DNA of 64,000 nucleotides, taken from the NCBI GenBank assembly GCA_023374045.1, contig CM041780.1, positions 90,919,627-90,983,626 of the forward strand. Direction: 5' to 3'. The notes beneath the pieces are model-generated. The model saw nothing but the letters and a program-made list of their open reading frames with translations. It did no database searches and was not told the DNA's origin. This document shows positions 22,461 through 35,800 of the stretch, piece by piece (position 1 is the first letter of the stretch; each line of letters starts with the position of its first letter). This stretch comes from Limonium bicolor. Taxonomy: Eukaryota > Streptophyta > Magnoliopsida > Caryophyllales > Plumbaginaceae. Both the position numbers and the translations under genes were made by a program.

Positions 22461-25400
22461 TGAAATACCCCGAATCTAATTAATACTTGTTTATTATTAA
22501 ATAATGGAGAATTGATCTAGAAACAGATCATTTTAGTTACACATGCTAATCTATACATGCAAACGTTACGTGAATTAATATTATTACACGTGCGCATGCA
22601 AACTCACGCATGCAAACGACACGAAAAACAGTCGTTTTACCATAAACGCTAACTGGCGTAATGTTACTAAAAGTATTAACGTACTTGTACGAATGTTCAT
22701 GTACGATTATTAACAAGGATTAAACTTCTTGCATAACTAGCTCGATAGAAAGAGCGTCAACAAGAAAAGAACAATACCAACGTGTATACAAACGAGCAAC
22801 GTAAATACTTTACGAATGCCTAAGCATCTATAAATGCTACAATAAAATTGAAATACACATTTAGATAAATGTAACAACTTATGTTACACCTATTGTATAT
22901 ATTATGAAGATATAATAACTCATCAAGGTCAAAGATGCGCACTAAACATCTTGACAAGAAGAACGCTCGTAAAACGCCTTAGAAACATGCGATTAAGCAT
23001 GACCTTGTATGACCTTAAAACTCAAACCAAATGGTCATACCCTCACTATATTACTATACAAACATAGTCCCTAGGCTATATCTAGTCAAAACAAAACGCT
23101 CGGGAGTGCTCACGCACGCCCCTTAAAGCACGAAAAGCCCGGAGAGGTGCCGAGGCGGCACGAACTCCTATAAAATTCATTCTTAGAGTTCCTAACATCA
23201 TTAATAATCGTTCTAAAGAGAACCCATGAGCTAGTTTCTCAAAATTCAACAAAGTGCTCGGGGGAATTTCTTAACGCTCCTTTTTGCCTCGGGAGTGTCC
23301 CGATAGCTCGGGAATCATGTCATGAATTGATGTAACCCCATATAACCCAATGTAACACCTTAATACATCATTATTTACTATAATAAATGTTTAGAAACAC
23401 TTGTAACCCAAAAAGACAACTTATTTCCCAAATTATCCTTAGAGCACAAAAACGCACCTTCGGGTGTCACTAAAACGCGTTTTACGCAATTACCTTGTAG
23501 TTTTTGACATGCCACGAATTACGAATCTTAAATGGGGGTAAATTGACCCTCTAAATCAATTGGAGGCAGTGTCAAACAAGGTGCTCTATAGGGGCCGATT
23601 TTCTGTCCAAAAACTAGTATAAAATTTGCATTTAAAGTTTATAAAAGACATAGAACATGGTGACTCACCTTCCCATGTGCTATAATACTTAATGACAGAA
23701 GAATATAAGTCTCATGTGAGCTCCATGCTGTCGAAATTCTGCAAAGAAACAAGGCCATGTTAGCTAGACAAAAACAAAATGAATAAAGCAAAAAGTAGAT
23801 CTAGATTCCACCTTTTTGATTTCTTAAATTCATGTGACCAACCTTGCTTGTCCTTGGATCTTAATTACCGATTGAGAAGCTCCATTTGACCCTTGGAATC
23901 GGCCACCTACAAGGAAGAAGAAGACAAGTTACAAACATTGAAAAATCAAAGGAATAAAGCTTTACCTAACTTACCTTGTCATTTAGCTCACATTATTTTC
24001 TTCCACCTTGCCTTGTCTCACCACATGGCCGAAAACATGCATAGAACATGGGCATTTATTGATCCAATAACCTATGGAATAAACAAATGGAAAGGTTAGT
24101 CAAATTAACATTAGAATAAACAAAACAAAAATCCTTACCAAACTTGTCTTAAGCCTACGGTTGCAATTCACATCTCATTTCCTCCTTGCAACCGGTTGGT
24201 AAGTTCCTCTCTTCTTCTTTCATCTTCTTCCTTTGAAGCTCTTAAGTCCATTAATGGAGTTTTAACTTCTATCTTCATCTTTAAGGTAATTTCCTAGCAT
24301 TTCTTGTCAAGCCTTGAAGTAGAACTCTTCCTAGCACAACCATAGCAATTCGGCATCAACATATACTCCAAGGAGGTTGTCTAAATCAACATTAATCCAA
24401 GGAGCATCTCAAAGTTACCTTAAGGTATTTTTCATGCTTGAAAATCCTTAAAGCACATTTTTGTGTGCAACCGATTTCTACTTCTTCTAAGGTTCTTTTC
24501 TTCTTCATTTTCATGAAGGAAAGTTTGTTCTTCATCCACCTTAAGTGAGCCGAAATCCTAAGGAGAAAAGCTTAAGGTAAATCCTTGAAAAACTACTTAC
24601 AAATCTACTTAAGATCTTTGTTAAAGATCTAACTCCTAAACACCTTCACCTCTTGCATAAAACCGAAGTGGAGCATCAAGATTCCTTTGGAGAATGCTTG
24701 GAGATTCAAGAAGAGTTCAAGCACTTAACCACCTTTATTAAGAAGTAAGTTTACTAAGTTAATCTTTATGATTTAATCTTGGTTAAGCTTCTAAAAATTT
24801 ATACAAAAATTATGTACATCTCCTAGGGTATCTAAAACCAAAACTTTATGGTATAATATACCAAAATATAATCTATAACTATATGGAAAATATTTACCTT
24901 AAGACACATTTTTGTGTCACAAAATTTATCTATGTTAAGTACCAATTCAAGCCGAATTGTCAAGGGCAAATATGCTCTATTCTGAGCTAAGAATCAATAT
25001 AAGACATTACAATAATTTTTACATGGGCTATATGACTCATATGAATTTATGTGTAATTATTTTGATATATAAAACCACTTTTATATACTATATGGTAACT
25101 ATTTAATTATGGCCGAATGGTCTAAGTGAAAAATAGGTTTTAATGAGCTACTTATGTATATAAACTCATATTATAAAGTTTGGTGAGTTAGAAATATTTT
25201 ATTAGTGCTTAAATGGCTAATTAATTAATTTATGTGGCTAAAATGTAAATTTTGCAAAGGTTGGTGTATATATCATAAAAACCGAGAGTAAAGGGTTTCC
25301 TTGGGATAAGTATGATATAATATAAAGTTAGGAATTAAGTTTATGAATTTTAGCCAATTTAAACAAGTGTTAAAATGACAATTTATAAAGTTTTGGGCTA

Positions 25401-28287
25401 TTATGTAATTTATAAAACTTATTATGAAAGTTTGGAGTTGAATATGGGTGAATTCATAATTAAGAGAATTATAAAGTTCACCTTCGAAATTTTGAGGAAT
25501 TAAATATTTAAACTATAGTTTATAAGTTATTAAGTAACTATTATAAAGTTTTGGGGTGAAAATGTAAATAAAGGAAAGTTTATGTCAAAGCCGAATTGTT
25601 TGGGGTTAGATTTGTAATTTAAGAATTTATATATATATTGCAATTAAGAAGAATTAAAATTATAGTTTATAAGACATTATGTAAAGGTTATAAGATTTTG
25701 TGGTTAAATTGTAATTATAGAAAATATTATAGTAAGGCCGAAAGTTTGAGGGGCCAAATTGTAATTTTCGAAAAGTTATAATGTTCAAAAGTTATATACC
25801 AAAATTTGATGGTGGTTTTGTAATATAATTAAATAAGGAATTAAAACTATATATATGAGGTTAGAGTTAAAATGTAATTATAAGAAACTACATGGCATAG
25901 CCGAAAATAAATGTGGCTAATTGGTGATTTATTAAAGTTATGGTGTTCAAATAATAATTACCAAATTTATAGTGGTAGTTTAGTGAATTATATTAAGGAA
26001 ATGAAACCATGTATTATAATGTATTTTGGAGTATAAAGTAAAGTTTACGAAATAAATGAAGTTATAATATAATAACCGAAAAGTATGATGTATTTATGGG
26101 ATTAAAAATATTTGTAGGTCCTATATGGATATTTAGGAAATTTAGAAAAAGAAATTATGATTTAAGGATTTAAAATTAAAACTATATGATATACAAGTAC
26201 AAGTAATTCATTTGTAGAGAAATAATATTTATTGGGGTTAGTTGTTAATAAAAGATATGGGAATAATATGTCCATGTGTGACATGTAAATATAGTTTGAA
26301 GAGTTATTAAGTGGTTATGTCACTTAGACAATTATATATAAAGTATCATAAATAATACATGTGTATGAAATATATATATATTTTCGATTTTCAAGTAAAT
26401 CAAAAGGAAAAGAATATAAGGGATTTAATGTGGAAACACCAAATAATATTTGGAGCTATAGTATATTTTTAGAATAAAGTTAAGGGGAGAATTAACTAGC
26501 ATGTGACCAATAAATGTCATTGATAAAATTATAAGTTACTATGTCATTTGGACAATGGTAAAACATGTAACATAAATGGTACATGAATATATAGTTATAA
26601 ACATTAAAGGATTTAAAGATAAGTCAAAAGGAATAACAAATAAGTTATACATCCAATCGTGAGGTAATTAAAAGAAATTACCACACAATATAAGTCTTAT
26701 AAATTAGGACTACATGTTTTGGAAATATATAAATACCTTAAATAATAATAAGGAAAAGAGGTTAAAGAAACTACCTAAGTATAAAGAAATAAACCTCACG
26801 TGAAATAACGAATATGAAATCGTTTCATGAATCAATGAAATTATTATATGAGAGTTACATAAATTAACACTCTCAGATTAATCCTATTCTAGGACATTGT
26901 TTAACCAGACGTTGACCGGGAACTAAACAAGTACAGTCTACGGTGAACGGTATGGAATTCTTGCAGTCTGCTTTCTACTGGATTACACCGGCTTGTGTGC
27001 TATCTGTTGTTTGAAATAACGACCAAGACAATTGTTGTAAAATGTAGTATTACTCTTGTGCACTGTTGTGTTATTCTATGTGTGTGATGTTGCTAACTGT
27101 AACGTGTATGTCCCACGCATACAACACTACCTTACCAGTGGATTAAATACCTGCGCTTTATTATACCGAGAACTTGTACTCAAGTTTCTCACTAACTTCA
27201 CTTTATAACAAACGTCGTTGTTCTAAACGTGACAACCGACAATACACATTGTGTTCTCGATCATTGTCCTTGAGTGACATTTAACAATTCTATACTACGA
27301 GAACGAGGAGCCCAGTTGGAGCTGGCCATGCATGCTACCGGAGTTGTACCTGTCACAGGTCGTCTCCTATACAATTTACGTCGCGACGGAACAGTACAAG
27401 TGGGGAGGAAGACTTTATTCCTCTCGAGGGTTCGATTCCCAACAGTTCAAGTGGGGAGGAAGACTTCATTCCTCTCGAGGGTTCAATTCCCAACAGTTCA
27501 AGTGGGGAGGAAGACTTTATTCCTCTCGAGGGTTCGATTCCCACCTTTCTATAGTGCAGGAGTTAACTACGTTATCTTCTGAGGGACTAATTACCCACCT
27601 AATGTACGAGAGTCCCATCTCGTCTAAGGGTTTATCATACCCGACTATCTTACTCCACGAAGGAGGTTAACGAGGTCACAATACCTCCACTGCTGTGAAG
27701 TACTCTTATATACATGTTAGTCCCATTGTGAGGATCTGACTACTGATGATTAAATACAGGACATCTAACTTGACCTTCTGCAGTCTTGTTCTGTGTGACA
27801 TTGTTATCCTTGTATGGATGCTTGTTATGATTATGTTATGATGTTTATTTACAGCTTTATAAAAATGACTTGCATGTATTCGACAAAATAGTTGGTGTGG
27901 CCCAGTAGCTTGTGGGCTGCATGATTTCATACCGGCAAATTATTTTGCTGAGCCGTTTCATGGCTAAACAATTCCAGGTACCTGAAGAATGAAGAGATTG
28001 CCCGACCGAGTGTAGGTGGGGTAGAATTAAGACAGGGGTTTATTACCACCGGTGTCATCTTACAGTACTGTATGTTTATTATCGACTTTTGTTGTTTTAA
28101 GAGGTTTGTATCAGCGCTCAGACCGCATCATTTGTAAGTTGTATTGGAGTTAGCCTTGTTAGTCACATGGGTGACTAGCGGCGTTGTAGCACCACCCGTT
28201 GTTATGTATATATTTTCCGCTGCATTTCTAGTTATCTTTGGGAGCTATCATCGTTCAGGTTATTGGATTTCGGGTTGGGGTGTTACA
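22461..28287 (+). repeat. element B: 5' LTR (5.8 kb)
   Basis: Runs from TGAAATACCCCGAATC to GGGGTGTTACA, 5827 bp, unusually long for a plant LTR. It matches 32838 onward closely, with many 1-2 bp gaps. Most of 24950-26850 is AT-rich with recurring TTATAAAGTTTTGGGG-like words. A triple 51-bp repeat lies near the 3' end. Short frames in it are not genes. Confidence 0.95.
27391..27543 (+). repeat. three 51-bp tandem units with tRNA T-arm-like motif (5' LTR of B)
   Basis: Units at 27391-27441, 27442-27492 and 27493-27543. Each holds a stem GAGGAA...TTCCTC and then GAGGGTTCGATTCCC (middle unit: GGGTTCAATTCCC). GGTTCGATTCC is a perfect match to the RNA polymerase III B-box consensus. The same three units are kept at 61521-61673 in the 3' LTR. 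Confidence 0.9.
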
Positions 28288-28292
28288 AAAAG

Positions 28293-28319
28293 TGGTATCA
28301 GAGCGTAGTTGCGCTCTGA
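28293..28319 (+). promoter_or_regulatory. element B: PBS (initiator Met tRNA) in a hairpin
   Basis: TGGTATCAGAGC (28293-28304) is the standard initiator-Met site. Its last bases are the 5' arm of a perfect 8-bp stem, TCAGAGCG/CGCTCTGA (28298-28305 and 28312-28319), with loop TAGTTG. Confidence 0.9.
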
Positions 28320-31300
28320 GATCTGAGTACAACCGAAATTAGCCTTGGGATACAGGGTGTGTGATAGAACAGTGAGGAATAGAAAGTCAGTTTTTACTTG
28401 GTCCGCCGAAGGGCGTTAATAACTGTTCAAACTTACAGTAACTACAAACTATGACCTGCCTAAATAACGAGCAGATGTCATGAAAAGGAATACATTAAAA
28501 CAAATACTTAAGACTACCTAAACCGGCGAAAAGGATTTGTTGAAGACCGTACGACGCCAACTGTCATTCACACGGGAGCTGACGACGAATAACAGTGACG
28601 CTATACCAATGACAACCAGAGAAGCTGACAATACTGCCAAGTATACAGTGATGATGGAATAAGAGTATATCTCAATGGACATACACTGCATGATGATCCA
28701 ACCTGCATGACACACTTGCTACAACAAGTGCTGCTCCAGTAGACCAAACAAAAGAGAACGAAGACCCACACGGGAAGAGAAAAACACTGAATTTTATGGG
28801 ATACCCAGGCACTGAGCTTGCTGCCCAGTGCGGGACGGGAAAATCTTACAATCCCTTATTAACTTCGCGAGAAGACCGTGCGAGACCTTGAAGTATGACT
28901 ATCAGAATAGTCCTACAAAAATAACCAATGATAATATCAAGAAAAATTATAACAGAATCTCATCATAGATAAACATCCAATATAAATAAACGCGGGATGT
29001 AATACCTGCTCAAATACCAAGGGTCTCAGCTAAGTGTCATTACAGTGACAATGCTGGACTCCTAATAAACAGTGAGGAAAGGACAAACTTTGGAATCCGT
29101 ATATTCTGAAGTCAGGAGAACTACCAAATAGCAATACTAAATGCTATATATAAATACATATAATTGGGAGGTTATAAACCTAAAACTTTTGAGGAGTATT
29201 GATATATTTCAGAGGGATGAGTATCATAAAATATACCTACCCTATTTTGAGGCACATGTCCTACTCTATCCTATGGATTTATACGAGCATATGTCTTCCA
29301 TGACAGCTCAATTTGAGAAAGTAAGTAAAGAACACCTGAGAATAAATGAAGTTACCTCCCAATGTAGTATAAATTTTTATACGATCATAATAACCAATAA
29401 CTCTCTATGGAGGCAGAGTAAGCTATATTGAGAGTTTGAATTCATATATACACTAAAGGTGAGTGGAGTTAAATTTTTAAGAGGGGGGGAGAACATACCC
29501 CTTGACTTGTAACAAGCGTTTTACACGTGAACTTTCCTAACGATATATACCAATCTCATGATTTAAATCCTCTATTTTATACACCTAAGCGACCTATTTT
29601 TGGAAGCCATTGAGTTGTGGATTAACCATGTTCTAAGAGATAGAATGAACCATAAGTTTTGATTGTCTTGTCACCAAACCGTAGGATTCAAACTGGGAAC
29701 CCCTAGTTTGGAATGGTACTATATAAAAGATATTTAACCTAGGTTGAACATATGATTCACCTGATCCATGAGTTTAAATAACAAGAAAAGGCCAAGCTTT
29801 AAGGCGGAGAGATTAATACTTTATGGAATCTTAATTATAGGTTGAGTTAAAAACTTTTCTTGGAGTCTTATTCCAATTTAGTAATAACTGATATCTTTAT
29901 TCCAAGTGATGGTAACCAAGTCTAGGCAATCAAGCCTGATAAGTTAAATACTAGATAAAGCCTTTTAAAGAGAAGAGTATTTCAAGGTATCCAAGTCCAT
30001 AACTGAATTTATTGCTTGTATGATGGGTTAAGAGTCAAATGATTGCTGAATATAATTAATAGACATATGTGTCTAGATGTTTAACAAGAATTTATCTTTT
30101 ATGCCAAGAGGAAAAACTGGCTTCCCCGCTTGATGATTGATCAAAGGAATTTAATTCCGGGGATTAAGGAATACACTAGTTTCAAGTGTAAGTTACAACA
30201 GTTACTAGAGTAGTTGTATAACAGTCAAGGAAGAATGTTGTAATCACCACGTCACAAAGTCTTGATAAGATAAAATTTGGAAATTTGCAATTATGTGGTT
30301 GTTTGATATTTGACGTGGGAGGTCGAACTTGGTCCTGGTCAGATCAAGGGAAAACCAAACACAAAATGGAGTGGAGGATAGTTCGACACTGACGCTGACC
30401 CCGCAGGGTTGGATGATTCCTGAGACTCCCTACAAGTGGTCACCAATATCTCTGTGATAAGTAAATATTTCTTAATTAATCTAAAATCTGTCTAAAAAGT
30501 ATTAGATGTTGGATGTAAGTTAAAAGTTAAATTAACCAAGCTATCCTGAAGAGATTTAATAGCTAAAACAACTCCGCGTATGTCGGAAAAATACTCAACT
30601 GTGAAGGAAATACTAACAGTTAATATACCACGAACCATGTTAATAAATTAAATATGGGATCAAGAAACAATTACCTATAATAGGAGTATTCTCAAACTAC
30701 CTTCTAAATATGGCCATATTACCATCTGAAGGGAAAGATAGACTTTCATGTCCTTCTTTATGGATGCAAACCCAGTATATTAAATGGGAACCTACCTATA
30801 AGCTTGGTAAAATGTAAAGAGTAGAAACATTATATTAATACTCACATGAGTTAATTCATAAACCGTGGAAACATTTAGAATTGTGAGAAATATGTACCTT
30901 GTTAGAAACCCTAACGGGAACCCTACAGTGGTATACTTAATGAACAGACAATAAAAGATCGGGTATGTAATACCGACAATTAGTGAATCAATATAAACAG
31001 GAAATCTTTATATACTATATACAAGATGCACGGCTCGACCGTAGCTCATACATTACATTGAAAATGAAAACCGAAGATGGTAACAGTAAACCCAAATACC
31101 TGAACCACGGGATGATGACCTGAAGGTCAAAGAGAAGAACTTTAATATACCCCAGTATTTATTCAAGACCCGAAGGCCGACGATTACAGCTACAAGAGGT
31201 GACGAATAGAAGACAAAGTCAAGACCAACAAGAATACTACAACTATTTACAACAACTGAACCACTGAATGCATCAGCAACACCGACAAAGATGATGAACC

Positions 31301-32449
31301 CCACTATCAGGACGCTACCACTATCAATGATGAATTTATATAGTAAACCAATCGGGTAAGGACCCATGGAAGGAAGAATGCTTCAACCAAACGTGCGAGA
31401 GCTTATGGACTTGACAAGGAGTAATCCTAAATTGGACAAGTAAGTAATAATATATATCAAGAAGATACCCCATATGCGAAGGCAACTAGCGGGAAGAACA
31501 CAGGAAAAGAACTCAACGACGAAAAATCAAATGGAAGGTGAACTGTATTACAGTATATGCCACATAGAGGAAGAACCTCGTAGTAGATTTGCTCAAAAAG
31601 GATAATGAAAGATACATCACATGTGCCTGAACATCACAGGATGGACAAACCTTACAATATTATTGGAAGCCGACGTACAGTAAAAAGATATACAACGAAG
31701 AATACCAAGCTATGCTGCAACTAACAGCTACTAAGAGACAAGATAATCAGGAGCGGTGGCATACCGCGGCACATCAATCCGACAGTCTAAACAAGACATG
31801 GAATAATTTGACAACAAACAAGATGGAAGATCACCTTCACCCATACATACGGGATTCAAATATAAAAGCATGATAATGCAAAATAAAACATGTCAGAGAA
31901 TGCATGAATTCTTAGGGGCAATACCCCGTAAACGGACAAAAGTCCAGTCAAGATCAACAATGACAATCAAACGAAAATAATGGTGAACACAACTCATCAA
32001 CCCTACATGTGAACATAAAGAAACTTAAATATACCACCTATGAAGCGCATTTAGGACTATTCCAAAATGATTGAACATTACTTATTCAGAGTCGCGCAAC
32101 GGAAGCGGGTGGTCCCATCAGTTAAAATTATCTACTGAGCTCAAGGGAAATGCACAACGTATTTCACGTATCTTAACCAAAATATGTGCCATACCCACCT
32201 AAAATCTTACAGCCGAGAGGCTATCTTTTAAACTAATCGTAAGTTTTAAATAAGAGTGAAGATTGCTCACTATTTCCAGACAAGTTGTGATAGTCTAGGG
32301 TACGGGGGCGTACCCCTCTTTTTAAGGGGGGGAGAGCCTACCGCGTTTTAGCATTTTAGCATGGAAGTACACTTTCATTGTACTGTTGCACTGTGATTTG
32401 TATGTGAACAAGTATGACTTTGTGATTCTATGAACTCTTACTTGATGAT

Positions 32450-32626
32450 GTGTACTACGTTACACTAGCATGAATGGATTATGTGTACTACGTTACACTA
32501 TATTGAAGCTACTTTGGCACTACGAAATTATGTGTACTACGTCATACTATATTGGAATGACTCCATGTTTGCATGATCTGTACCTTGCTACACTGCTATG
32601 AATGAATTACGTGCACTACGTTGCAC
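32450..32626 (+). repeat. element B: array of five short hairpins upstream of the PPT
   Basis: Hairpins at 32450-32465 and 32483-32498 (GTGTA-CTACGT-TACAC), 32532-32547 (GTGTA-CTACGT-CATAC, one mismatch and one G-U), 32579-32592 (TGTA-CCTTGC-TACA) and 32611-32626 (GTGCA-CTACGT-TGCAC). The last differs from the first two by a paired T-A to C-G change with an identical loop. Confidence 0.7.
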
Positions 32627-32801
32627 TGCACTAAGTGGTTTTTGGTGATGACCTTTCATGCTCATTATACTGTATGTTATGATTGAATATATACTACGAA
32701 CTGAGAAGTAGTGGAACTTGGGACTTGATCCCTAAAATAGAATTGAGTTGTGGATGCTTAGCGGAACTTGATTCCCCACAACCATTTGAACTTAGATATG
32801 A

Positions 32802-32837
32802 GACTTCGGGGCGAAGTCCTTTTTAAGGGGGGTAGAT
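32802..32837 (+). promoter_or_regulatory. element B: PPT with adjacent stem-loop
   Basis: Stem GACTTCG/CGAAGTC with loop GGG (32802-32818), then CTTTTTAAGGGGGGTAGAT up to the LTR. This is where second-strand DNA synthesis primes. In coding relatives this block also encodes the last residues of pol. Confidence 0.85.
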
Positions 32838-35800
32838 TGAAATACCCCGAATCTAATTAATACTTGTTTATTATTAAATAATGGAGAATTGATCTAGAAA
32901 CAGATCGTTTTAGTTACACATGCTAATCTATACATGCAAACGTTACGTGAATTAATATTATTACACGTGCGCATGCAAACTCACGCATGCAAACGACACG
33001 AAAAACAGTCGTTTTACCATAAACGCTAACTAGCGTAATTTACTAAAATATTCGTACACAACGTTCATGTACAAATATTAACAAGGAAAACTTCTTGCAT
33101 AACTAGCTCGATATAAAGAGCGTCAACAAGAAAAGAACAATACCAACGTGTATACAAACGAGCAACGTAAATACTTTACGAATGCCTAAGCATCTATAAA
33201 TGCTACAATAAATTGAAATACACATTAGATAAATGTAACAACTTATGTTACACCTATTGTATATATTATGAAGATATAATAACTCATCAAAGGTCAAAGA
33301 TGCGCACTAAACATCTTGACAAGAGAACGTTCGTAAAACGCCTTAGAAACATGCGATTAAGCATGACCTTGTATGACCTTCTAAAACTCAAACCAAATGG
33401 TCATACCTCATTATATGACTATACAAACATAGTCCCTAGGCTATATCTAGTCAAAAACGCAAAACGCTCGGGAGTGCTCACGCACGCCCCTTAAAGCACG
33501 AAAAGCCCGGAGGAGTGCCGAGGTGGCACGAACTCCTATAAAATTAATTCTTAGAGTTCCTAACATCATTATAATCCTAAAGAGAACCACGAAGTGGTTT
33601 CTCAAAATTCAACAAAAACCTCAGGGGGATTTCTTAACGCTCCTTTTTGCCCGGGAGTGTCCCGATATGGGTAAATTATGTCATGGGTTGATGTAACCCC
33701 ATATAACTCAATGTAACATCTTAATAATCATTATTTACTATAATAAGTGTTTATAAACACTTGGAACTCAAAGACAAGTTATTTCCCAAATTTCCTTAGA
33801 GCACAAAAACGCACCTTCGGGTGTCACTAAAACGCGTTTTACGCAATTACCTTGTAGTTTTTGACATGCCACGAATTAAGAATCTTAAATAGGGTTAAAA
33901 ACCTCTAAATCAATTAAAGGCAGTGTCAAACAAGGTGCTCTATAGGGGCCGATTTTCAGTCCAAAAACTAGTATAAAACTTACATTAAATTTATAAAAGG
34001 CATAAGACATGGTGACTCACCTTCCCATGTGCTATAATACTTAATGACAAAGAATAGGTCTCATTTGACCTCCAAGCTGTCGAAATTATGCAAGGAAACA
34101 AGGCCATGTTAGCTAGACAAAAACAAAATGAAAAAGCAAAAAGTAGATTATTCCACCTTTTTGATTTCTTAAATTCAAGTGACCTTCCTTGCTTGTCCTT
34201 GGCTCTTGATTGCCGATTGAGAAGCTCCATTTGCCCTTGAATTCGCCACCTACAAGGAAGAAGAAGACAAGCAAACATGAAAAATCAAAGGAAAAACTTA
34301 CCTAAATTCCTTGTCTTTAGCTCACATTATTTTCTTCCACCTTGCCTTGTCTCACCACATGGCCGAAACATGCATATAACATGGGCATTTATTGAGCCAA
34401 TAACCTATGGAATAAACTAATGAAAAGACTAGTCAATTGACATTAAATTAACAAAACAAAAATCAACCAAACATGCCTTAAGACTTACGGTTGCAATTTT
34501 CATTTCCTCCTTGCAACCGGTTGGTAAGGCTCCTCTCTTCTTCTTTCATCTTCTTCCTTTGAAGCTCTTAAGTCCATTAATGGATTTAACTTCTATCTTC
34601 ATCTTTAAGGTAATTTCCTAGCATTTCTTGTCAAGCCTTGAAGTAAAACTCTTCCTAGCACAACCATAGCAATTCGGCATCAACATATACTCCAAGGAGG
34701 TTGTCTAAATCAACATTAATCCAAGGAGCATCTCAAAGTTACCTTAAGGTATTTTTCATGCTTGAAAATCCTTAAAGCACATTTTTGTGTGCAACCGATT
34801 TCTACTTCTTCTAAGGTTCTTTCTTCTTCATTTTCATGAAGGAAAGTTTGTTCTTCATCCACCTTAAGTGAGCCAAATCCTAAGGAGAAAAGCTTAAGGT
34901 AAATCCTTGAAAAACTACTTACAAATCTACTTAAGATCTTTGTTAAAGATCTAACTCCTAAACACCTTCACCTTGCATAAACCGAAGTGGAGCATCAAGA
35001 TTCCTTTGGAGAAGCTTGGAGATTCAAGAAGAGTTCAAGCACTTAACCACCTTTATTAAGAAGTAAGTTTACTAAGTTAATCTTTATGATTTAAGCTTGG
35101 TTAAGCTTCTAAAAATTATACAAAAATTATGTACCTCCTAGGGTATCTAAAACCGAAACTATATGGTATAATATACCAAAAATATAATCTATAACATATA
35201 TGGAAAATATTTACCTTAAGACACATTTTTGTGTCACAAAATTTATCTATGTTAAGTACCAATTCAAGCCGAATTGTCAAGGGCAAATATGCTCTATTTG
35301 AGCTAAGAATCAATATAAGACATTACAATAATTTTTACATGGTTATATGACTCATATGAATTTATGTGTAATTATTTTGATATATAAACCACTTTTATAT
35401 ACTATATGGTAACTATTTAATTATGGCCGAATGGTCTAAGTGAAAATAGGTTTTAATGAGCTACTTATGTATATAAACATATTATAAAGTTTGGAGAGTT
35501 AAAAATTTTATTAGTGCTTAAATGGCTAATTAATTAAGTTATGTGGCTAAAATGTAAATTTTGCAAAGGTTGGTGTATATATCATAAAAACCGAGAGTAA
35601 AGGGTTCCTTGGGATAAGTATGATATAATATAAAGTTAGGAATTAAGTTTATGAATTTTAGCCAATTTAAACAAGTGTTAAAATGACAATTTATAAAGTT
35701 TTGGGCTATTATGTAATTTATAAAACTTATTATGAAAGTTTGGAGTTGAATATGGGCGAATTCATAATTAAGAGAATTATAAAGTTCACCTTCGAAATTT

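Larger units (their letters stand above)
28288..32837 (+). other. element B: non-coding internal region
   Basis: 4550 bp between the LTRs with no gag, protease, reverse transcriptase, RNase H, integrase or chromodomain motif in any frame; the longest frames are about 100 codons and unlike known proteins. A block at about 30376-30450 (CACTGACGCTGACC, AGTGGTCAC) is shared with the interior of D at 55971-56045, so the two interiors are related. It ends with a hairpin array and the PPT. Confidence 0.85.

Noticed and set aside
27391..27543. tRNA genes
   Set aside because: Only the T-arm or B-box part is present; no acceptor stem, anticodon arm or D arm can be drawn in the 51-bp unit.
27274..27670. 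Overlapping frames on both strands with repeated peptides
   Set aside because: They are translations of the three 51-bp tandem units in the B LTR and recur at 61468-61712.
31053..31367. 104-codon minus-strand frame in the interior of B
   Set aside because: No resemblance to gag, pol or any family, and no counterpart in element D.
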